Shown one piece after another: positions 39,275-48,595 of a DNA stretch of 64,000 nt. This DNA comes from Fen-1364 sp049515135 (GTDB lineage Bacteria; Spirochaetota; Spirochaetia; SZUA-6; Fen-1364). The notes under the pieces are model-generated. The model saw nothing but the letters and a program-made list of their open reading frames with translations. It was not told the origin of the DNA and did not search any database. How positions within the stretch are numbered: position 1 is the first letter of the stretch; each line of letters opens with the position of its first letter. Where the stretch lies: assembly GCA_049515135.1 (NCBI GenBank), contig JBEKUJ010000015.1, positions 1 to 64,000 of the forward strand. The letters are read 5' to 3'. The position numbers and the translations under genes are program-made.

Positions 39275-40822
39275 GTGACCCCGGACGAATCCGACCGTTC
39301 CTCTCCAGTCCTGGAAACCCGCGGAATCACGAAGGTCTTCGCCCGGAATATCGCAAACAAGGACATCTCCATCCAGCTGCGCCGCGGAGAGATCGTGGCC
39401 ATCCTCGGTGAGAACGGCGCCGGCAAGACCACGCTGATGAACATCCTCTTCGGCCTCTACCGTCCCAGCGGGGGGGAGATCTTCCTGGACGGCCGGTCGG
39501 TTGTCTTCGACTCGCCACGGGACGCCATCCGCAATGGTCTGGGGATGGTCCACCAGCACTTCATGCTCGTGCCCACGCTCACCGTCACGCAGAACATCAT
39601 CCTAGGAGCCGAGCCCGTTCGCTTTGGCCACATCAGGTACAGGGAGGCTCGGGAAAAGGTGGCCGAGCTGGCAGGACGCTACCACTTCGGCGTTGACCCG
39701 GATGCCCGCGTGGAGGACCTGTCGGTCGGCCTCCAGCAGCGGGTGGAGATCCTCAAGGCCCTTTACCGAAACGCCCGCATCCTGATCCTCGACGAGCCAA
39801 CGGGAGTGCTCACCGGAATCGAGGTGGATGAGCTTTTCACCGTCCTCAAGCGCCTGGCGTCCCAGGGGACCTCCATCATCGTCATCACGCACAAGCTGGA
39901 GGAAGTGAAGAGGCTCTCCGACAGGGTCTACATCCTGCGCCGCGGGGTGATGGCCGGGGAGAGGCGGACCTCCGACGTCCAGGCCCACGAGCTTGCGTCC
40001 CTCATGGTGGGCCGGGAGGTCGTGCTGCGCGGGCGCCGCGCCGGCTCGGAAGCCTCTCCTTCACCCATCCTGGCGGCGCATGAGCTGGAGGTGAGAAGCT
40101 CGCGCGGGTTCATGGCGCTCAGGGGTTGCAGCTTTGCAGTCGGTCCCGGCGAGATACTCGGCCTGGCGGGTGTGGAGGGCAACGGTCAGAAGGAGCTGGC
40201 TGATGCCGTGGTGGGACTTGCGTCCATTGAGAAAGGAACGCTCGTCTTCAAAGGGCAGGACATCAGCCGGTGGGGCGTGAAAAAACGCATCATGGCGGGA
40301 ATGGGGACAGTACCGCAGGACAGGAGGGGAGCGGGGCTCGTGCTGCCCTTCTCCATCGAAGAGAATCTTCTCATCGGGGCAAGCGATCTGCCCCCGTTCA
40401 ACAGGAGGGGATTCCTGGACTTTTCGGCTGTCCGCAGAAACGGAGAGAAGCTCATGGAGAGCTTCGACATCCGCGCCCCGGGCGCCGCGGCTTCCGCATC
40501 CACCCTTTCGGGTGGAAACCAGCAGAAGGTCATACTTGCGCGGGAGTTCTCCCGGGCGCCGTCATTCCTCCTTGTGTGCCAGCCAACCAGGGGCCTGGAC
40601 GTGGGCGCGACGGAATACATCTACGGCCGGCTCCGCGATCTGAGGGATGCCGGAGCTGCCGTCCTTCTCATCTCGATGGAGCTTGAAGAAATCTTCGATC
40701 TTTCAGACAGGATCGCGGTGCTGCACGAAGGGAGGGTAGTCTTCGAGAAGCCTGCGTCACAGACCACGCAGGCCGAGGTCGGTGAATACATGATCCGCGG
40801 CCTCGCAGAGACGCGCGGCTGA
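39275..40822 (+). CDS. Nucleoside/BMP-type ABC transporter ATP-binding protein
   Basis: 515-residue double-ABC ATPase of the RbsA/YufO type. The first half has a complete Walker A (GENGAGKT, 45-52) and Walker B with ILILDEPTG but no LSGG motif (LSVGLQQR). The second half has a degenerate P-loop (GVEGNGQK), a proper LSGGNQQK and LLVCQPTRGLD. This division of labour is normal for the family. The GTG at 39275 is chosen; a GTG at 39260 is also in frame. It overlaps the next permease gene by one base. First gene of a BMP/purine nucleoside import operon. Confidence 0.9.
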   Translation: MTPDESDRSSPVLETRGITKVFARNIANKDISIQLRRGEIVAILGENGAGKTTLMNILFGLYRPSGGEIFLDGRSVVFDSPRDAIRNGLGMVHQHFMLVPTLTVTQNIILGAEPVRFGHIRYREAREKVAELAGRYHFGVDPDARVEDLSVGLQQRVEILKALYRNARILILDEPTGVLTGIEVDELFTVLKRLASQGTSIIVITHKLEEVKRLSDRVYILRRGVMAGERRTSDVQAHELASLMVGREVVLRGRRAGSEASPSPILAAHELEVRSSRGFMALRGCSFAVGPGEILGLAGVEGNGQKELADAVVGLASIEKGTLVFKGQDISRWGVKKRIMAGMGTVPQDRRGAGLVLPFSIEENLLIGASDLPPFNRRGFLDFSAVRRNGEKLMESFDIRAPGAAASASTLSGGNQQKVILAREFSRAPSFLLVCQPTRGLDVGATEYIYGRLRDLRDAGAAVLLISMELEEIFDLSDRIAVLHEGRVVFEKPASQTTQAEVGEYMIRGLAETRG

Positions 40823-42054
40823 TGAAAAAGCCCGTTCTTCAAGCCGGGCTCCTGACCGCGGCCCTGCTCATGGCCCTGCCGGGCGTCGTTCTGTACCTTG
40901 CCTCGTATTTCTGGGGCGCGTGGCTCCTTTTGGGAGCCTTATGCATGCTGACGGCAGAGCGCCTCCTCACGCGAGGCCCCGCCGAGGTGGGCGTCCAGGC
41001 GCGCGCATTGCTGGCAAAGGCGGCCATGCCGGTAGAAGGCATTTGTCTTGCGCTCCTTATCGGCGCCGCCATCATGGCAGTCACGGGTCATGATCCCATC
41101 TCGTCGTACGGCGCCCTGTTCTACGGAGGACTGGTCAAGAACTGGGACGTCTCCGTATTGAACGCCACGCCCCTGATCTTCACGGCGCTTGCAGTCGCGG
41201 TTGCCTTCCACGGCGGGCTTTTCAACATCGGAGCCGAAGGCCAGTACTACGTCGGCGTCATCGTGGCAACCTGGCTGGGGCTGATGCTCCGCCTCCCTCC
41301 CATCCTGTCGCTGCCGCTCATCTTCCTGGCCGGCGCCCTGGCGGGGGCCCTTGCCAATGTCATCCCTGCGTGGCTCAAGGTGCGCACCGGCGCCCACGAG
41401 GTGGTCACCACCATGATGTTCGCCTATGCGGTGGCAACCCTCTCTCCCATTTTCATACGCGCCCATGGCGGGGACCCGTCGATGACGGACCACCCCGGTG
41501 CCACGGATACGATATTGCAGCAGAGCCAGCTCCCCGTTTTCAAAAGCGTGCTTCCACTGGCGAACTACCGGCTGCACTTTGGAATCCTCATCGCAATCGT
41601 CCTTGCCCTGCTGGTGAGGTTCCTGCTTTCCCGCACGAACCTCGGGTTCAAGATCAGGGCAACAGGCTTCAATCCAACTGCCGCCCGGATGCAGGGAATT
41701 TCAGTTGCCGGGATCACCATGGCGAGCCTCCTCATCTCGGGCGCCATAGCGGCGCTTTCGGGGGTTACGCAGGTCGTCGGCCTGGACCATCGGATGTACC
41801 AGAACCTCAGCGCCGGCTACGGGTGGAACGGCATCTCTGTTGCGCTCCTGGCCCGCAACAATCCGGTGGCCATCATCTTTGCCTCTCTCCTGTGGGGGAC
41901 CCTTGACGCGGGGGGCCAATACATGGCGCGAACCGTCCAGACCCCTAATGCAATCATCGAGATCATCAAGGGTGTGATATTGTTTCTCATGCTCGCGGAG
42001 TACCTCTGGACGTGGCTCTCCGCCCGCCTGCGTCGACAGAGGGTTGCCGCATGA
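40822..42054 (+). CDS. BMP-type ABC transporter permease 1
   Basis: 410-residue permease of the BPD_transp_2 (YufP-like) family with about ten membrane segments. HGGLFNIGAEGQYYVG and RTGAHEVVTTMMFAYA are family hallmarks. It overlaps the ATPase gene at one base and the second permease by ATGA, so the proteins are made together. Confidence 0.92.
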   Translation: MKKPVLQAGLLTAALLMALPGVVLYLASYFWGAWLLLGALCMLTAERLLTRGPAEVGVQARALLAKAAMPVEGICLALLIGAAIMAVTGHDPISSYGALFYGGLVKNWDVSVLNATPLIFTALAVAVAFHGGLFNIGAEGQYYVGVIVATWLGLMLRLPPILSLPLIFLAGALAGALANVIPAWLKVRTGAHEVVTTMMFAYAVATLSPIFIRAHGGDPSMTDHPGATDTILQQSQLPVFKSVLPLANYRLHFGILIAIVLALLVRFLLSRTNLGFKIRATGFNPTAARMQGISVAGITMASLLISGAIAALSGVTQVVGLDHRMYQNLSAGYGWNGISVALLARNNPVAIIFASLLWGTLDAGGQYMARTVQTPNAIIEIIKGVILFLMLAEYLWTWLSARLRRQRVAA

Positions 42055-43010
42055 TGCAGGCCCTGGCAATGATTTTCACGCCGCAGCTGCTGGAGGCCAC
42101 CATCAGGCTTTCCACCCCGGTGACCCTGGCCTCCATTGGCGCAATGGTGTGCGAGCGCACCGGCGTCACCAACATTGCCATGGAAGGGATCATGCTCATG
42201 GGGGCCTTCTTCGCGGCAGCCGTCGGATACGCCACGGGCAGCCCGTGGCTGGGCCTTCTGGGCGGGATTGCGGGAGGCATGGCCTTTTCCCTTCTTTTCG
42301 CGTGGGCGGCAGTCACTCTGCATATCAATCACGTGGTTGCCGGGGCCATCATGAACATCCTTGCCTTCGGCTTCACTCGATACTTCATGAACGTCTTCTA
42401 TCATATCCAGGGGACCTCACCCGCCCTGCCCGTGACGCTGCACAACTACAAGTATGCGGTGCCTCTCCTGGGGTCCCTTCCCGTCATCGGCCCGGCCTTC
42501 TTCAACCAGACTCCCATTGTGTACATGTCCCTGGTCGCGGTCATTGCGTGGGCCTGGATACTCGCTCGGACACGGCTGGGGCTTTCCGTGCTGGCGGCAG
42601 GAGAGCACCCCATGGCATACGAGACTCTGGGAAGATCCGTACCCCGCATCCGCTACTTCGGCGTCCTGATGTCCGGGCTCCTGTGCGGCATAGCCGGCTC
42701 TTTCCTGTCCATCGAGAACTCCAACTCCTTCACGGAGGGCATGACGGACGGGCGCGGTTTCATAGCGTTGGCCGCCAACATCGCAGGGGGCTGGCGCCCG
42801 CTGGGGTGTTTTCTTTCGTCGTTCTTCTTCGGGTTTGTGGATGCCCTGCAGCTTCGCGTGCAAAGCTCGGGGCTCCTCCGCATCCCTTCCGAGATTTTCC
42901 TCGTCTTTCCTTATGTTGCGACGATCGCCGCGGTGGCGGGGCTTGTCCGTGGATCACGCCCGCCGGCAGCAGTAGGGAAAGACTTCACGATCGAGGGAGA
43001 AGGAGACTAG
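42051..43010 (+). CDS. BMP-type ABC transporter permease 2
   Basis: 319-residue partner permease (YufQ-like) with about eight membrane segments. GVTNIAMEGIMLMGAFFA and GRGFIALAANIAGGWRPLGC are typical of this class. The start ATG at 42051 overlaps the upstream stop. It forms the heterodimeric channel with permease 1. Confidence 0.92.
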   Translation: MMQALAMIFTPQLLEATIRLSTPVTLASIGAMVCERTGVTNIAMEGIMLMGAFFAAAVGYATGSPWLGLLGGIAGGMAFSLLFAWAAVTLHINHVVAGAIMNILAFGFTRYFMNVFYHIQGTSPALPVTLHNYKYAVPLLGSLPVIGPAFFNQTPIVYMSLVAVIAWAWILARTRLGLSVLAAGEHPMAYETLGRSVPRIRYFGVLMSGLLCGIAGSFLSIENSNSFTEGMTDGRGFIALAANIAGGWRPLGCFLSSFFFGFVDALQLRVQSSGLLRIPSEIFLVFPYVATIAAVAGLVRGSRPPAAVGKDFTIEGEGD

Positions 43011-43073
43011 TGGGTTCACGATGGGAACAATCTCTCCGTTGGAGAGTTGGAATCGTCTAAGGGAGGTTTGCAG

Positions 43074-44108
43074 ATGAAACGCGCACTTGTTCTGGCTATT
43101 GCCATCGCAGTAGTGCTCACCATGTCGGTCGAAGCCCAGAGCGCCAAACCGCTGGTCGCAATGACGACGGACACGAACGGGCTGGGCGACGGCTCGTTCA
43201 ACGACGGCGTCTATGCCGGCCTCAAGAGGGCCGAGGCTGAGGGGCTGTGCACCGTGAAGGTGGTGGAAGCGCACGCCATGACGGACTACGTCCCGAACCT
43301 TTCGGGCCTGGCAGAGGACGGCGCAAAGCTGGTGTTCGGGGTCGGAGCGCTCATGATCGAGCAGATCCAGGAGGCTGCAAAGGGCCATCCGAACACGTAC
43401 TTCGCCGGCATCGACCACTACTACGGCGGCGAGATCCCGCCAAACCTCATCGGGATCTCCTACCGGGAGCAGGAGGCCGGGTACCTCGCGGGCATCGTGG
43501 CCGGGTACATGACGAGCAAGTATTCGAAGAACTCGCCTCTTCTCAACGGAAAGAACGTCATCGGCGCCGTGCTGGGAATGGACATCCCTCCCGTGGAGCG
43601 CTATCTGGCCGGCTACATCGCCGGGGCAAAGTCGGTGAACCCGACTGTTGATGTGCGCTACATTGTGACAGGGACTTTCGCGGACAGGGCAAAGGGCAAA
43701 GAGGCGAGCATTGCGCTCATCGACCAGGGCGCGGACATCGTCATGCAGATCGCGGGGCTCACCGGTATGGGCGTGCTGGATGCCGCCCGGGAGCGCCACG
43801 TGTTCGCCATCGGGGCTGACGTGGACCAGAATGCCGCGGCCCCTGAGTACGTGCTGACCTCGGCCCTCAAGGGGACCACGATCTCGGCCTACAAGGCAAT
43901 CAAAGCGCTGTCGGACGGCACCCTGAAGGGCGGACAGAACATCGTGTACGGTCTGGCGGAGGACGCCATCGACATCGCTCCTTTCCACCAGTTCGACAAG
44001 ATCGTCCCCGCGGAGGTCAAGGACGCCGTTGCAAAGGCAAAGAGAGACATCATCTCCGGCAAGATCAAGGTCCCGGTGAGCCTTGCCGAGCTGGGAATCA
44101 AGAAATAA
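43074..44108 (+). CDS. BMP-family substrate-binding protein (purine nucleoside type)
   Basis: 344-residue periplasmic binding protein. Signal peptide MKRALVLAIAIAVVLTMSVE ends at AQS with no lipobox, unlike spirochaetal or Gram-positive BMP lipoproteins such as PnrA and Med. DTNGLGDGSFNDGVYAGL, FGVGALMIEQ, FAGIDHYYGG and IGADVDQNAAAPEYVLTS are the family ligand-pocket segments. GGGAGG lies seven bases before the ATG. Bound ligand is probably a purine nucleoside, consistent with the phosphorylase gene 64 bases downstream. Confidence 0.92.
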   Translation: MKRALVLAIAIAVVLTMSVEAQSAKPLVAMTTDTNGLGDGSFNDGVYAGLKRAEAEGLCTVKVVEAHAMTDYVPNLSGLAEDGAKLVFGVGALMIEQIQEAAKGHPNTYFAGIDHYYGGEIPPNLIGISYREQEAGYLAGIVAGYMTSKYSKNSPLLNGKNVIGAVLGMDIPPVERYLAGYIAGAKSVNPTVDVRYIVTGTFADRAKGKEASIALIDQGADIVMQIAGLTGMGVLDAARERHVFAIGADVDQNAAAPEYVLTSALKGTTISAYKAIKALSDGTLKGGQNIVYGLAEDAIDIAPFHQFDKIVPAEVKDAVAKAKRDIISGKIKVPVSLAELGIKK

Positions 44109-44172
44109 CGCGAAGGAGGCCGGAGGCCGCGAAGGATTTTCTCCGCGGCTTCCCGGCCCGGGAGCGCGCCGA

Positions 44173-44994
44173 GTGACGCGGGAAGCTGTTGCAGAAGCGG
44201 CGGAGCATATCCGGTCCAGGATCGGCGTGCGTCCGCGGGCGGCGCTTGTGCTGGGATCAGGCCTTGGGGGTCTGGCAGAGGAGCTCCAAGGTGCCGAAGC
44301 AATCCCGTACGGCGACGTCCCCCGTTTCCCTGTATCAACTGCTCCCGGGCATGCGGGCCGGCTTGTTGCGGGTATGCTCTCTGGACTCCCCGTCATCATG
44401 ATGCAGGGCCGGTTCCACTGCTACGAAGGCTACCCGGCATCCATGCTCAGCTTTGCCCCGCGAGTGCTGCACGCTCTCGGTGCCGGCATTCTGATCCTCA
44501 CGAACGCAGCAGGTGGCGTGAACCTTTCGTATGCCCCGGGGGATTTCATGCTTATTTCAGATCACATCAACATGACAGGCGAAAGCCCGCTCAGAGACGG
44601 GGAAAGCCTGGCATTCGGTCCCAGGTTTCTCGACATGTCGAACGTATATGATCCCGGGCTTCGTGATCTTGCGCGCCGCTGTGCAGGGGAGCTGAGGATT
44701 GCCGTTCGGGAGGGCGTTTACGCCTGGTTTGCCGGTCCCAGCTTCGAAACCCCTGCGGAGATCCGCATGGCCCGGATCCTGGGCGCGGATGCAGTCGGGA
44801 TGTCCACAGTGCCTGAAGCTATTGCAGGAGCTCACTGTGGGATGAAGGTCACTGGGATTTCTCTCATCGCCAATATGGCCGCAGGAATCCTGCCGCAACC
44901 CATCACGGCCGAAGAGGTGATGACGATATCGCAGGAGAGGGGTCCGAAACTCGCCGCCCTTATCAAGGGGCTCCTCAGCGGCCTGAAGGCATAA
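44173..44994 (+). CDS. punA: Purine nucleoside phosphorylase (trimeric type)
   Basis: 273 residues. Cleaves purine nucleosides with phosphate to free base and ribose 1-phosphate. It has the phosphate-binding GSGLGGLA, GRFHCYEGY, the loop LTNAAGGVN and the purine-site AGPSFETPAEIRM, with a Glu and the Asn in IANMAAGI. Length and motifs fit the trimeric (PNP I/punA-like) class acting on guanosine and inosine. GTG 44173 has GGAG eight bases upstream. Position after the BMP transporter suggests import and cleavage of nucleosides as a coupled route. Confidence 0.9.
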   Translation: MTREAVAEAAEHIRSRIGVRPRAALVLGSGLGGLAEELQGAEAIPYGDVPRFPVSTAPGHAGRLVAGMLSGLPVIMMQGRFHCYEGYPASMLSFAPRVLHALGAGILILTNAAGGVNLSYAPGDFMLISDHINMTGESPLRDGESLAFGPRFLDMSNVYDPGLRDLARRCAGELRIAVREGVYAWFAGPSFETPAEIRMARILGADAVGMSTVPEAIAGAHCGMKVTGISLIANMAAGILPQPITAEEVMTISQERGPKLAALIKGLLSGLKA

Positions 44995-44999
44995 GCGGG

Positions 45000-45467
45000 A
45001 TGGACAGGCCTTCTGCCGGCGACATCATTCGGTTGCTCGACCTCCAGCCTCTGCCCGGGGAAGGAGGCCGGTATCGTGTGACCTGGGCGTCATCCCACGG
45101 GTCGGCCATTTTCTTCCTGTTGACCCCGGAGCCTCTGGGCTTTTCCGCCTTCCATGTCCTTGGCACGGATGAGATCTATCATTTCTACGCAGGGGATCCT
45201 GCGGAGCTTCACCTTCTCCACCCGGAAGGCCGGCACCAGCAGGTCATCCTTGGCCCACACGTGGACAAGGGCGAAACTCCTCAAGCGGTCGCACCGGCCG
45301 GCGCAGCCCAGGGATCCCGGCTGGTCCCTGGCGGTGAATACGCTCTTTTGGGCACAACCATGGCCCCCGCTTTTTCGCCGGAGGGCTTCCGCCTCAGCAC
45401 AAGGAAAGAGCTGCTTTCGCGGTTTCCGGACCACCTCCGAATCATTACGGCGCTGACCAGGGAATGA
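45000..45467 (+). CDS. Cupin_5 / DUF985 family protein
   Basis: 155-residue cupin with SAIFFLLTPEPLGFSAFHVL, DEIYHFYAGDPAELHLLHPEG and a C-terminal FSPEGFRLSTRKEL, as in the DUF985 family. Metal ligands His and Glu in the HVLGTDEIYHFY region are present. Enzymatic role not established. It starts five bases after the PNP stop and its end overlaps the convergent SDR gene by 23 bases. Confidence 0.88.
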   Translation: MDRPSAGDIIRLLDLQPLPGEGGRYRVTWASSHGSAIFFLLTPEPLGFSAFHVLGTDEIYHFYAGDPAELHLLHPEGRHQQVILGPHVDKGETPQAVAPAGAAQGSRLVPGGEYALLGTTMAPAFSPEGFRLSTRKELLSRFPDHLRIITALTRE

Positions 45468-46251
45468 GGGGATCCTGGGCGCTGCTCAGGCTGACTCCGC
45501 CGTCCACCAGGAGGTCTGCACCGGTGATCCAGGCCGCCGCCTCGGAAGCCAGGAACAGGCACGCCGCGCCGATTTCTTCCGGTTGTCCCGTCCTCCCCAG
45601 AGGGGCCACGGCAACAAAACGCCTGTAGCCCGACGGCCACGCCTGCTCCAGACCTTCCCGCTGGATGAGACCCGGGGAGACCGAGTTGACCCTGATGCCG
45701 CTCCCGGCAAGCTCAAGGGCGCTTGCCCTGGTGTAATGGAGCACGGCAGCTTTTGCCGCAGCGTAATGCGCGTGGTTGTGCACCGGCCGATGCGCTTCGG
45801 TGGAAGCGATGTTGATGATGGCGGCGCCCGGGCCCATGATGCCGGAAGCTGCGCGCGTAAAAAAGTGCGTCGCCGTGAGGTTTGCGTCCACGACAGCCCG
45901 CCATCTGTCCGCATCCAGGTCGGCGAGCGGCGCAACGGGATAGATACCCGCGTTGTTGATCAGCGTGGAAAAAACGCGCTGTGCGCGTCTCACAGCGCCG
46001 GCAATCTCATCAACGCAGGCCTGGACGGAGCCCTGATCTGTGCCGTCAGCCTGGAGACAGAAATGGCGCTCCGGGTGCGGGAGGGTCCGACGCAGAGCCT
46101 CGGCTTTCTCCTTTCCCTCGCGGTAGCCCAGGAAGAGCAAAGCACCTGATTCCGCAAAGACCCGGGCAATTCCCGCGCCCAGCACGCCCGAGGCTCCGGT
46201 TACGAGGACCGCCTTGCCGGAAAAATCGAAGGCTTCGCGGAGGGGCTTCAT
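45445..46251 (-). CDS. Short-chain dehydrogenase/reductase
   Basis: 268-residue SDR. TGASGVLGAG at 18-27 (cofactor), NNAG at 99-102, catalytic Ser 150, Tyr 163 and Lys 167 (HYAAAKAAV). Closest general type is the 3-oxoacyl-ACP/sugar-alcohol dehydrogenase group; substrate unknown. The start at 46251 has AAGGAAA at normal distance. A truncated MFS transporter start lies 11 bases upstream, suggesting that an ancestral MFS-SDR operon lost most of the transporter. Confidence 0.9.
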   Translation of the reverse strand: MKPLREAFDFSGKAVLVTGASGVLGAGIARVFAESGALLFLGYREGKEKAEALRRTLPHPERHFCLQADGTDQGSVQACVDEIAGAVRRAQRVFSTLINNAGIYPVAPLADLDADRWRAVVDANLTATHFFTRAASGIMGPGAAIINIASTEAHRPVHNHAHYAAAKAAVLHYTRASALELAGSGIRVNSVSPGLIQREGLEQAWPSGYRRFVAVAPLGRTGQPEEIGAACLFLASEAAAWITGADLLVDGGVSLSSAQDPLIPWSAP

Positions 46252-46261
46252 GTCCGTTTCC

Positions 46262-46438
46262 TTATTCGTGGGGAGCCGGTCTTCCGGCGCCCACCGAGAT
46301 GCCCACGGGTATGGCGAAAGTATCCATGATGAAAGAGGCCGGAACGCTGACAATGAGGACTTCGATGGCCATGGTGATGAGCATGAGGGCGGCAAGCACG
46401 ACCCAGCGGTAGGGAGAGAGCCGGAGGTTCGAGCGCAC
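46262..46438 (-). pseudogene. Truncated MFS transporter start
   Basis: GTG 46438 with GGAGG at normal distance begins VRSNLRLSPYRWVVLAALML and ITMAIEVLIVSVPASF, the first transmembrane helix and loop of a major facilitator protein. The frame then ends after 58 codons at 46262. No further MFS sequence follows; the next gene is an SDR. The remaining gene body has been deleted. Confidence 0.5.
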
Positions 46439-46617
46439 CTTTTCCTCCTGCGCTTCCAGTTGTCGGTCTTCGGATTCACGGAGTGTAGCGCCGCTGTGGG
46501 AATCCTGCAACCGCCTGCGGGCTGCTCCACCCTTGCGGAAGAGCAGCGAACAACGAATACTGAGGCTTCGGGCCGAACACATGAGGTACACGCTTTTCAT
46601 GGTTTTTTCGTCACTGT

Positions 46618-47292
46618 ATGGCTGATCACGACAAGGTAGTTGTAGAACCGGACGCAACCCCTCAGGCGGCCGTCATCCTCATGCATGGCCTGGGGGCTGA
46701 CGGTCACGATTTCGAATCTCTTGTCCCTGAGCTGCGCCTGCCTGCAGCGCCCGCCATCCGATGGATCTTCCCGCACGCACCGGTGCGTCCGGTTACGGTA
46801 AACGGCGGGTACAGGATGCGCGCCTGGTATGATATTGCCGCCATCGACCCCGATGCCCCGGAAGACCGGAATGGGATCCGCGAATCCGCGCAGTCCATTG
46901 GCGCATTCATCAGCGCCCAGCGCGACAACGGAATCCCCACGGGCAGGATTGTCCTTGCCGGCTTTTCGCAGGGCGCGGCTCTGGCGCTCTTCGCGGCTCT
47001 TCGATGGCCGGAGCCCCTTGCCGGCGTGGCCGCGATGTCGTGCTATCTTCCCCTTGCCGCCACTCTGGCCACGGAAGCCCACCCGGCCAACGCCGCCATC
47101 CCCGTCTTCATGGCGCACGGCACGGATGACCCGGTTGTTCAGTTCAGCCTCGGAGAAGCCGCGAGAGACCTCCTGCTGTCCGCCGGCTATGATGTCGCAT
47201 GGCACTCATACCGCATGGAGCATGAACTATGCGCGCAGGAGGTCAGGGATCTGAGGGAATGGCTGCTGCGAATCCTGGCGGCGGGCCGCTGA
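46618..47292 (+). CDS. Carboxylesterase / phospholipase (alpha/beta hydrolase)
   Basis: 224-residue serine hydrolase of the EstB/YpfH-like family. Nucleophile Ser 117 in GFSQG, acid Asp 170 or 171 in HGTDDPVV, His 202 in RMEHELC. LMHGLGADGHDF is the oxyanion segment. Acts on short-chain esters or acyl-protein substrates in this family; exact substrate unknown. Separate from the neighbours by orientation: it converges on an MFS gene with one base between stops. Confidence 0.92.
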   Translation: MADHDKVVVEPDATPQAAVILMHGLGADGHDFESLVPELRLPAAPAIRWIFPHAPVRPVTVNGGYRMRAWYDIAAIDPDAPEDRNGIRESAQSIGAFISAQRDNGIPTGRIVLAGFSQGAALALFAALRWPEPLAGVAAMSCYLPLAATLATEAHPANAAIPVFMAHGTDDPVVQFSLGEAARDLLLSAGYDVAWHSYRMEHELCAQEVRDLREWLLRILAAGR

Positions 47293-47293
47293 A

Positions 47294-48595
47294 TCAAATG
47301 GGCCGCGGGACCCCCTTCATCTGACTGGCCGCTGCCTGAAGCTTCTGCTGCATTCTGCGGATATCACCGCTGAAGATATAGGAAATCACCAGCAGAAGCA
47401 CGGCGCAGGGTATCCACATGGCAGAGGATATGCTCAAAGCCGCACCCGTGCCGAGGGCCACGGAGAGAATGCCTCCAATGAACTTCCCGAAGCCCGTGCC
47501 AACGGAGTCCGTCAGATTGAAGATGGAGAAGATGGAGCCCCGGTTCTCAGGGACATTCACATCCAGCAGCATTGTCTTCACGTTCGGGTTCGTGACCGAG
47601 GCAATGAACGAGGCAACCAGACCAAAGGCCAACGTAAGGAGGAGGTCTTTTCCCAGGGGCAGGATGAAAATGAGCATGGCCATGAAGGCGCCTGCAAACG
47701 TCGTTATCGCGCAGAGAAGGGGCAGCCAGGAGGGCTTCCTCTTGAAAAGTGCGCCTCCCGCCAATCCGCCAAAGATTGTTCCCAAGGTTGTCCCGATGCC
47801 GAAGAAAAGAAAAACCGTTGTCGCTTCCTGTATGGAAAAGCCGCGGCTTTCGCTCAGGAACTTCACCAGGAAAAGAGGTATGGCGCCCCACGGAATGGTG
47901 CCCACCAGGCCCTGCACAAACAGGTACAGGTTGGTTCTCACTTTGACCAGCTGCACATAGTCCGACAGCTTGATGGTCCTGGAATAGACGTAACCGCCGT
48001 CTATCAAGGCTTTCAGCGACTCTTCTGTCGCTCCCCGCTTGGGCTCGGAGACAAAGAAATAGAAGAAGGGCAGGACGATGAGGCCCGGAAGAGCGGAGAC
48101 AATGAACGGGAATCTCCACCCGAGCGCCGGGCCCAGGTAGCCGCCGAGCAGCTGTCCTATTATCTGACCCAGGCCAATGACAGTGACCATCCACGTCACT
48201 GCCGAGGCTCTTTCTTTCTCTCCGTACATGTCGCCGATCAGTGAAAAAATGGTAGGGAAAGAAACGCCCACCCCGATGCCCGTCAGGATCCTGAGAATGA
48301 AGAACTGCGGATAATTCTGGACGAACGCGGTCAAAAGGCAGGGGATCTGGCCAAGGAGGATGGAGTAGACAAAGAGAAGCTTCCTGTTTCTCTTGTCCGT
48401 GAGATATCCCCAGACTATGCTTACCACCGCTCCCAGGATGGTAAAGAGCCCGCTCATCAGGCCGATTGCCGCGTCATTGACCGCGAACTCCTTTTCAATG
48501 AGCACCAGTGTGGAGTTCATCACATTCTGATCTGCGTTCAGGAACCCCACGATGATGATCATGAGAACGAGGGCCAGGGTCCTATTGTTTTTCAT
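47294..48595 (-). CDS. MFS transporter
   Basis: 433 residues and twelve predicted membrane segments, with the loop motif GYLTDKRNRKLLF after helix 2 and EKERASAVTW. Possibly a sugar or metabolite symporter or efflux pump. It overlaps the GH13 gene by 14 bases and probably shares its transcript, so a maltose/isomaltose-type oligosaccharide route is plausible. Start 48595 has AAGGAG upstream. Substrate unknown. Confidence 0.9.
   Translation of the reverse strand: MKNNRTLALVLMIIIVGFLNADQNVMNSTLVLIEKEFAVNDAAIGLMSGLFTILGAVVSIVWGYLTDKRNRKLLFVYSILLGQIPCLLTAFVQNYPQFFILRILTGIGVGVSFPTIFSLIGDMYGEKERASAVTWMVTVIGLGQIIGQLLGGYLGPALGWRFPFIVSALPGLIVLPFFYFFVSEPKRGATEESLKALIDGGYVYSRTIKLSDYVQLVKVRTNLYLFVQGLVGTIPWGAIPLFLVKFLSESRGFSIQEATTVFLFFGIGTTLGTIFGGLAGGALFKRKPSWLPLLCAITTFAGAFMAMLIFILPLGKDLLLTLAFGLVASFIASVTNPNVKTMLLDVNVPENRGSIFSIFNLTDSVGTGFGKFIGGILSVALGTGAALSISSAMWIPCAVLLLVISYIFSGDIRRMQQKLQAAASQMKGVPRPI

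Noticed and set aside
45485..46149. Overlapping plus-strand frames opposite the SDR gene
   Set aside because: High-GC antisense shadows without motifs.
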